6,739 bases of DNA from Planctomycetota bacterium (GTDB lineage Bacteria; Planctomycetota; Phycisphaerae; UBA1845). The DNA is taken from the NCBI GenBank assembly GCA_022561255.1, contig JADFRO010000168.1, positions 1-6,739 of the forward strand, read 5' to 3'. Of the stretch, positions 5,899-6,739 are shown piece by piece; within the stretch, counting starts at the first letter, position 1; every line of letters begins with the position of its first letter. A program made the position numbers and the translations under genes. The notes under the pieces are model-generated. The model ran no database searches, had not been told where the DNA came from, and saw nothing but the letters and a program-made list of their open reading frames with translations.

Positions 5899-5916
5899 CG
5901 CGGGCTCAAGCCCGCG
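5899..5916 (+). repeat. Dispersed GC palindrome, copy 2
   Basis: CGCGGGCT / AGCCCGCG arms with centre ca, followed by GGCTCAG. It is in the same orientation as the copy at 2074 and lies 24 nt upstream of the rpmA ribosome binding site, so it would be in the rpmA mRNA leader. Confidence 0.85.
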
Positions 5917-5954
5917 GCTCAGCGCTGGTCGCGTGAAAAGGGAGTACAAACGAG

Positions 5955-6203
5955 ATGGCACACAAGAAGGGTCAAGGTTCCACACGAAACGGACGTGATA
6001 GCGGGCCACAGTTTTTGGGCGTCAAGCGATACGCCGGGGAAAAGGTTACAACGGGGACGATCATCCTTCGTCAGAACGGCTCGCCGCATCAGGCCGGGCA
6101 CAATGTCGGCTGCGGTCGCGACTACACGCTCTTCGCACTTACGGACGGCGTTGTGAAATTCCGTGGCCGCAAGGTAGACGTGATTCCAACGGCGTCCGCC
6201 TAG
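5955..6203 (+). CDS. rpmA: Ribosomal protein L27
   Basis: The 50S subunit protein bL27, 82 residues (the usual length is about 85), located near the peptidyl transferase centre, where its N-terminus reaches the tRNA ends. Diagnostic stretches are MAHKKGQGSTRNGRDSGPQF (1-20), LGVKRYAGEKV, GTIILRQNG, HQAGHNVGCGRDYTLFAL and DGVVKFRGRK. The N-terminus starts directly with MAHKKG, so there is no cleavable extension of the Firmicutes kind. The ATG at 5955 has AAAAGGGAG ending 10 nt upstream. The usual partner rplU is not upstream; an exported-protein gene and a palindrome are there instead. Downstream lies obg, as in many bacteria. No clear promoter of its own is visible in 5795-5940, so it may be read from the promoter at 5117. 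Confidence 0.98.
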   Translation: MAHKKGQGSTRNGRDSGPQFLGVKRYAGEKVTTGTIILRQNGSPHQAGHNVGCGRDYTLFALTDGVVKFRGRKVDVIPTASA

Positions 6204-6216
6204 CCACCGTGTTTCA

Positions 6217-6274
6217 TGAGTTCCGCGAATTCATGAGCCGCGACTTCTTGAGCCGCGACTGCCTGAGCCGCGGG
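6217..6274 (+). repeat. 15-nt tandem repeat leading into a palindrome
   Basis: TGAGCCGCGAC occurs at 6234 and 6249, and TGAGCCGCGGG at 6264, an exact 15-nt period. A looser copy TGAGTTCCGCGAATTCA starts at 6217. The last unit forms the left flank of the palindrome at 6269-6286, so the array may have grown by slippage from that flank. Confidence 0.7.
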
Positions 6275-6286
6275 CTTCAGCCCGCG
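6269..6286 (-). repeat. Dispersed GC palindrome, copy 3 (inverted)
   Basis: CGCGGGCT / AGCCCGCG arms with centre tc. The conserved flank appears as GAGC on its left, so it faces opposite to the other three copies. It forms an opposed pair with copy 4, which starts 43 nt further on, like the paired REPs of a BIME. Confidence 0.85.
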
Positions 6287-6329
6287 TGGCCGTACAAGGG
6301 ACGACAAAGTTGCGAGCTTCGTGACACCG

Positions 6330-6347
6330 CGCAGGCTAAAGCCTGCG
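6330..6347 (+). repeat. Dispersed GC palindrome, copy 4 with a compensatory change
   Basis: CGCAGGCT / AGCCTGCG arms with centre aa, followed by GGCTCGGG. Relative to the other copies, the fourth base of the left arm is A instead of G and its partner is T instead of C, so the base pair is preserved. Confidence 0.85.
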
Positions 6348-6422
6348 GCTCGGGAACGACGGCATAGTCGAACGACCTACGACCCGCGGTGCCGGCGACC
6401 GAGCGGACAGCCGGGACGACCT

Positions 6423-6454
6423 CGCAGTAACGATCGCCCCGCAGTAGCGATCGC
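6423..6454 (+). repeat. 15-bp direct repeat pair upstream of obg
   Basis: CGCAGTAACGATCGC (6423-6437) and CGCAGTAGCGATCGC (6440-6454) differ at one base and are 17 nt apart. The second contains the palindrome GCGATCGC. The pair could be a tandem operator site or a simple duplication; no function can be read from it alone. Confidence 0.6.
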
Positions 6455-6476
6455 ATTGATACCAAGCGAAGTGCGC

Positions 6477-6507
6477 GGGGTGGTCGAAGGACCGCCCCTT
6501 TTGTTTT
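6477..6507 (+). terminator. Rho-independent terminator between rpmA and obg
   Basis: The stem GGGGTGGTC (6477-6485) pairs with GACCGCCCC (6490-6498) through nine pairs, one of them T-G, around loop GAAG. TTTTGTTTT follows (6499-6507). The T-tract is on the plus strand only, so it would stop transcripts coming from rpmA. It ends about 40 nt before the obg ATG, leaving little room for a separate obg promoter. Confidence 0.8.
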
Positions 6508-6549
6508 GTTGCAGTTGACGCCGACCGGAGCGATGGCGACGACGATCCC

Positions 6550-6739
6550 ATGTTGGTTGATAAGGCTGAAATCTACGCGCGCGCGGGCAACGGCGGCCAC
6601 GGTTGCGTTAGCTTCCGACGGGAGAAGTACATTCCCAAGGGCGGCCCCGACGGCGGCGACGGTGGCGACGGTGGTCACGTATACGCGGTTGCGACGCCGG
6701 GCGTGGATACACTGCTGGACTTCAGCGGGCGTCATCACT
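6550..6739 (+). CDS. obg: Obg family GTPase, N-terminal fragment (truncated by window edge)
   Basis: Obg is an essential GTPase bound to the 50S subunit and linked to ribosome assembly and stress control. The 63 visible residues are the start of the glycine-rich Obg fold: MLVDKAEIYARAGNGGHGCV (1-20), SFRREKYIPKGGPDGGDGGD (21-40), then GGHVYAVATPGVDTLLDF (41-58). The family consensus is FVDxAxIxVxxGxGGxGCVSFRREKYxPKGGPDGGDGG. The GTPase domain lies beyond base 6739. The ATG at 6550 is the only sensible start: no ATG, GTG or TTG in the same frame occurs in the nearby upstream sequence. The nearest GGAG (6527-6530) is 19 nt away, which is too far for ordinary Shine-Dalgarno use, so initiation may be weak or atypical. 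It lies downstream of rpmA, a common order, but with a terminator between them. Confidence 0.96.
   Translation, partial: MLVDKAEIYARAGNGGHGCVSFRREKYIPKGGPDGGDGGDGGHVYAVATPGVDTLLDFSGRHH

Larger units (their letters stand above)
6204..6549. other. Repeat-rich spacer between rpmA and obg
   Basis: A 346-nt gap with no credible gene on either strand. In order it holds a 15-nt tandem repeat, two copies of the dispersed palindrome in opposite orientation, a 15-bp direct repeat pair and an intrinsic terminator (each listed separately). Open frames crossing it on the minus strand oppose obg and look like shadows. Confidence 0.7.

Noticed and set aside
1180..6378. The 13-mer AGTCGAACGACCT occurring at about 1180 and 6366
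   Set aside because: One repeated 13-mer is about what chance gives in a window this size, and the flanks do not match.
6533..6549. Alternative obg start at ATG 6533
   Set aside because: It is out of frame with the Obg coding sequence, and only 2 nt separate it from the nearby GGAG.
6277..6738. Minus-strand open frame of 153 codons
   Set aside because: It is antisense to obg and crosses palindromes and the terminator; it is a shadow of a GC-rich coding region.

Overview
The window looks like chromosomal DNA from a GC-rich bacterium, most likely a planctomycete or a relative. That placement is inference. It rests on dispersed palindromes of the type CGCGGGCT-NA-AGCCCGCG followed by GGCTC, on REP-like GC-rich hairpins between genes, and on an animal-type transketolase. 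No rRNA or other phylogenetic marker gene is complete enough to settle it.

Left part, minus strand (about 1-4900). Transcription runs right to left. A compact cluster starts near 4899: a FlK-like hotdog thioesterase, an EthD-family protein, a DUF2237 protein, a MenB/BamA-like crotonase, a PaaF-like enoyl-CoA hydratase and, after a 120-nt gap holding a dispersed palindrome, a PaaG-like isomerase. The first five genes are separated by only about 5-40 nt and are probably co-transcribed. Three crotonase paralogues with three different active-site patterns, plus an acyl-CoA thioesterase, point to breakdown of a CoA-activated ring or branched acid resembling the lower phenylacetate pathway. No CoA ligase, epoxidase, dehydrogenase or thiolase is in view, so the substrate is unknown. 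Past a 414-nt repeat-rich gap lies the N-terminal 264 residues of transketolase, which runs off the left edge.

Right part, plus strand (about 5100-6739). A divergent gene with a near-consensus sigma-70 promoter, apparently leaderless, encodes a secreted protein of unknown function. It is followed by rpmA (ribosomal protein L27) and, after a 346-nt gap with palindromes, short tandem repeats and an intrinsic terminator, by the start of obg (Obg GTPase), cut by the right edge. The rpmA-obg neighbourhood is common in bacteria, but rplU, which usually precedes rpmA, is absent here.

The most notable features are the crotonase with a depleted active site, the terminator 39-40 nt before the obg start, four copies of one palindrome family including one copy with a compensatory base-pair change, and the leaderless promoter arrangement.
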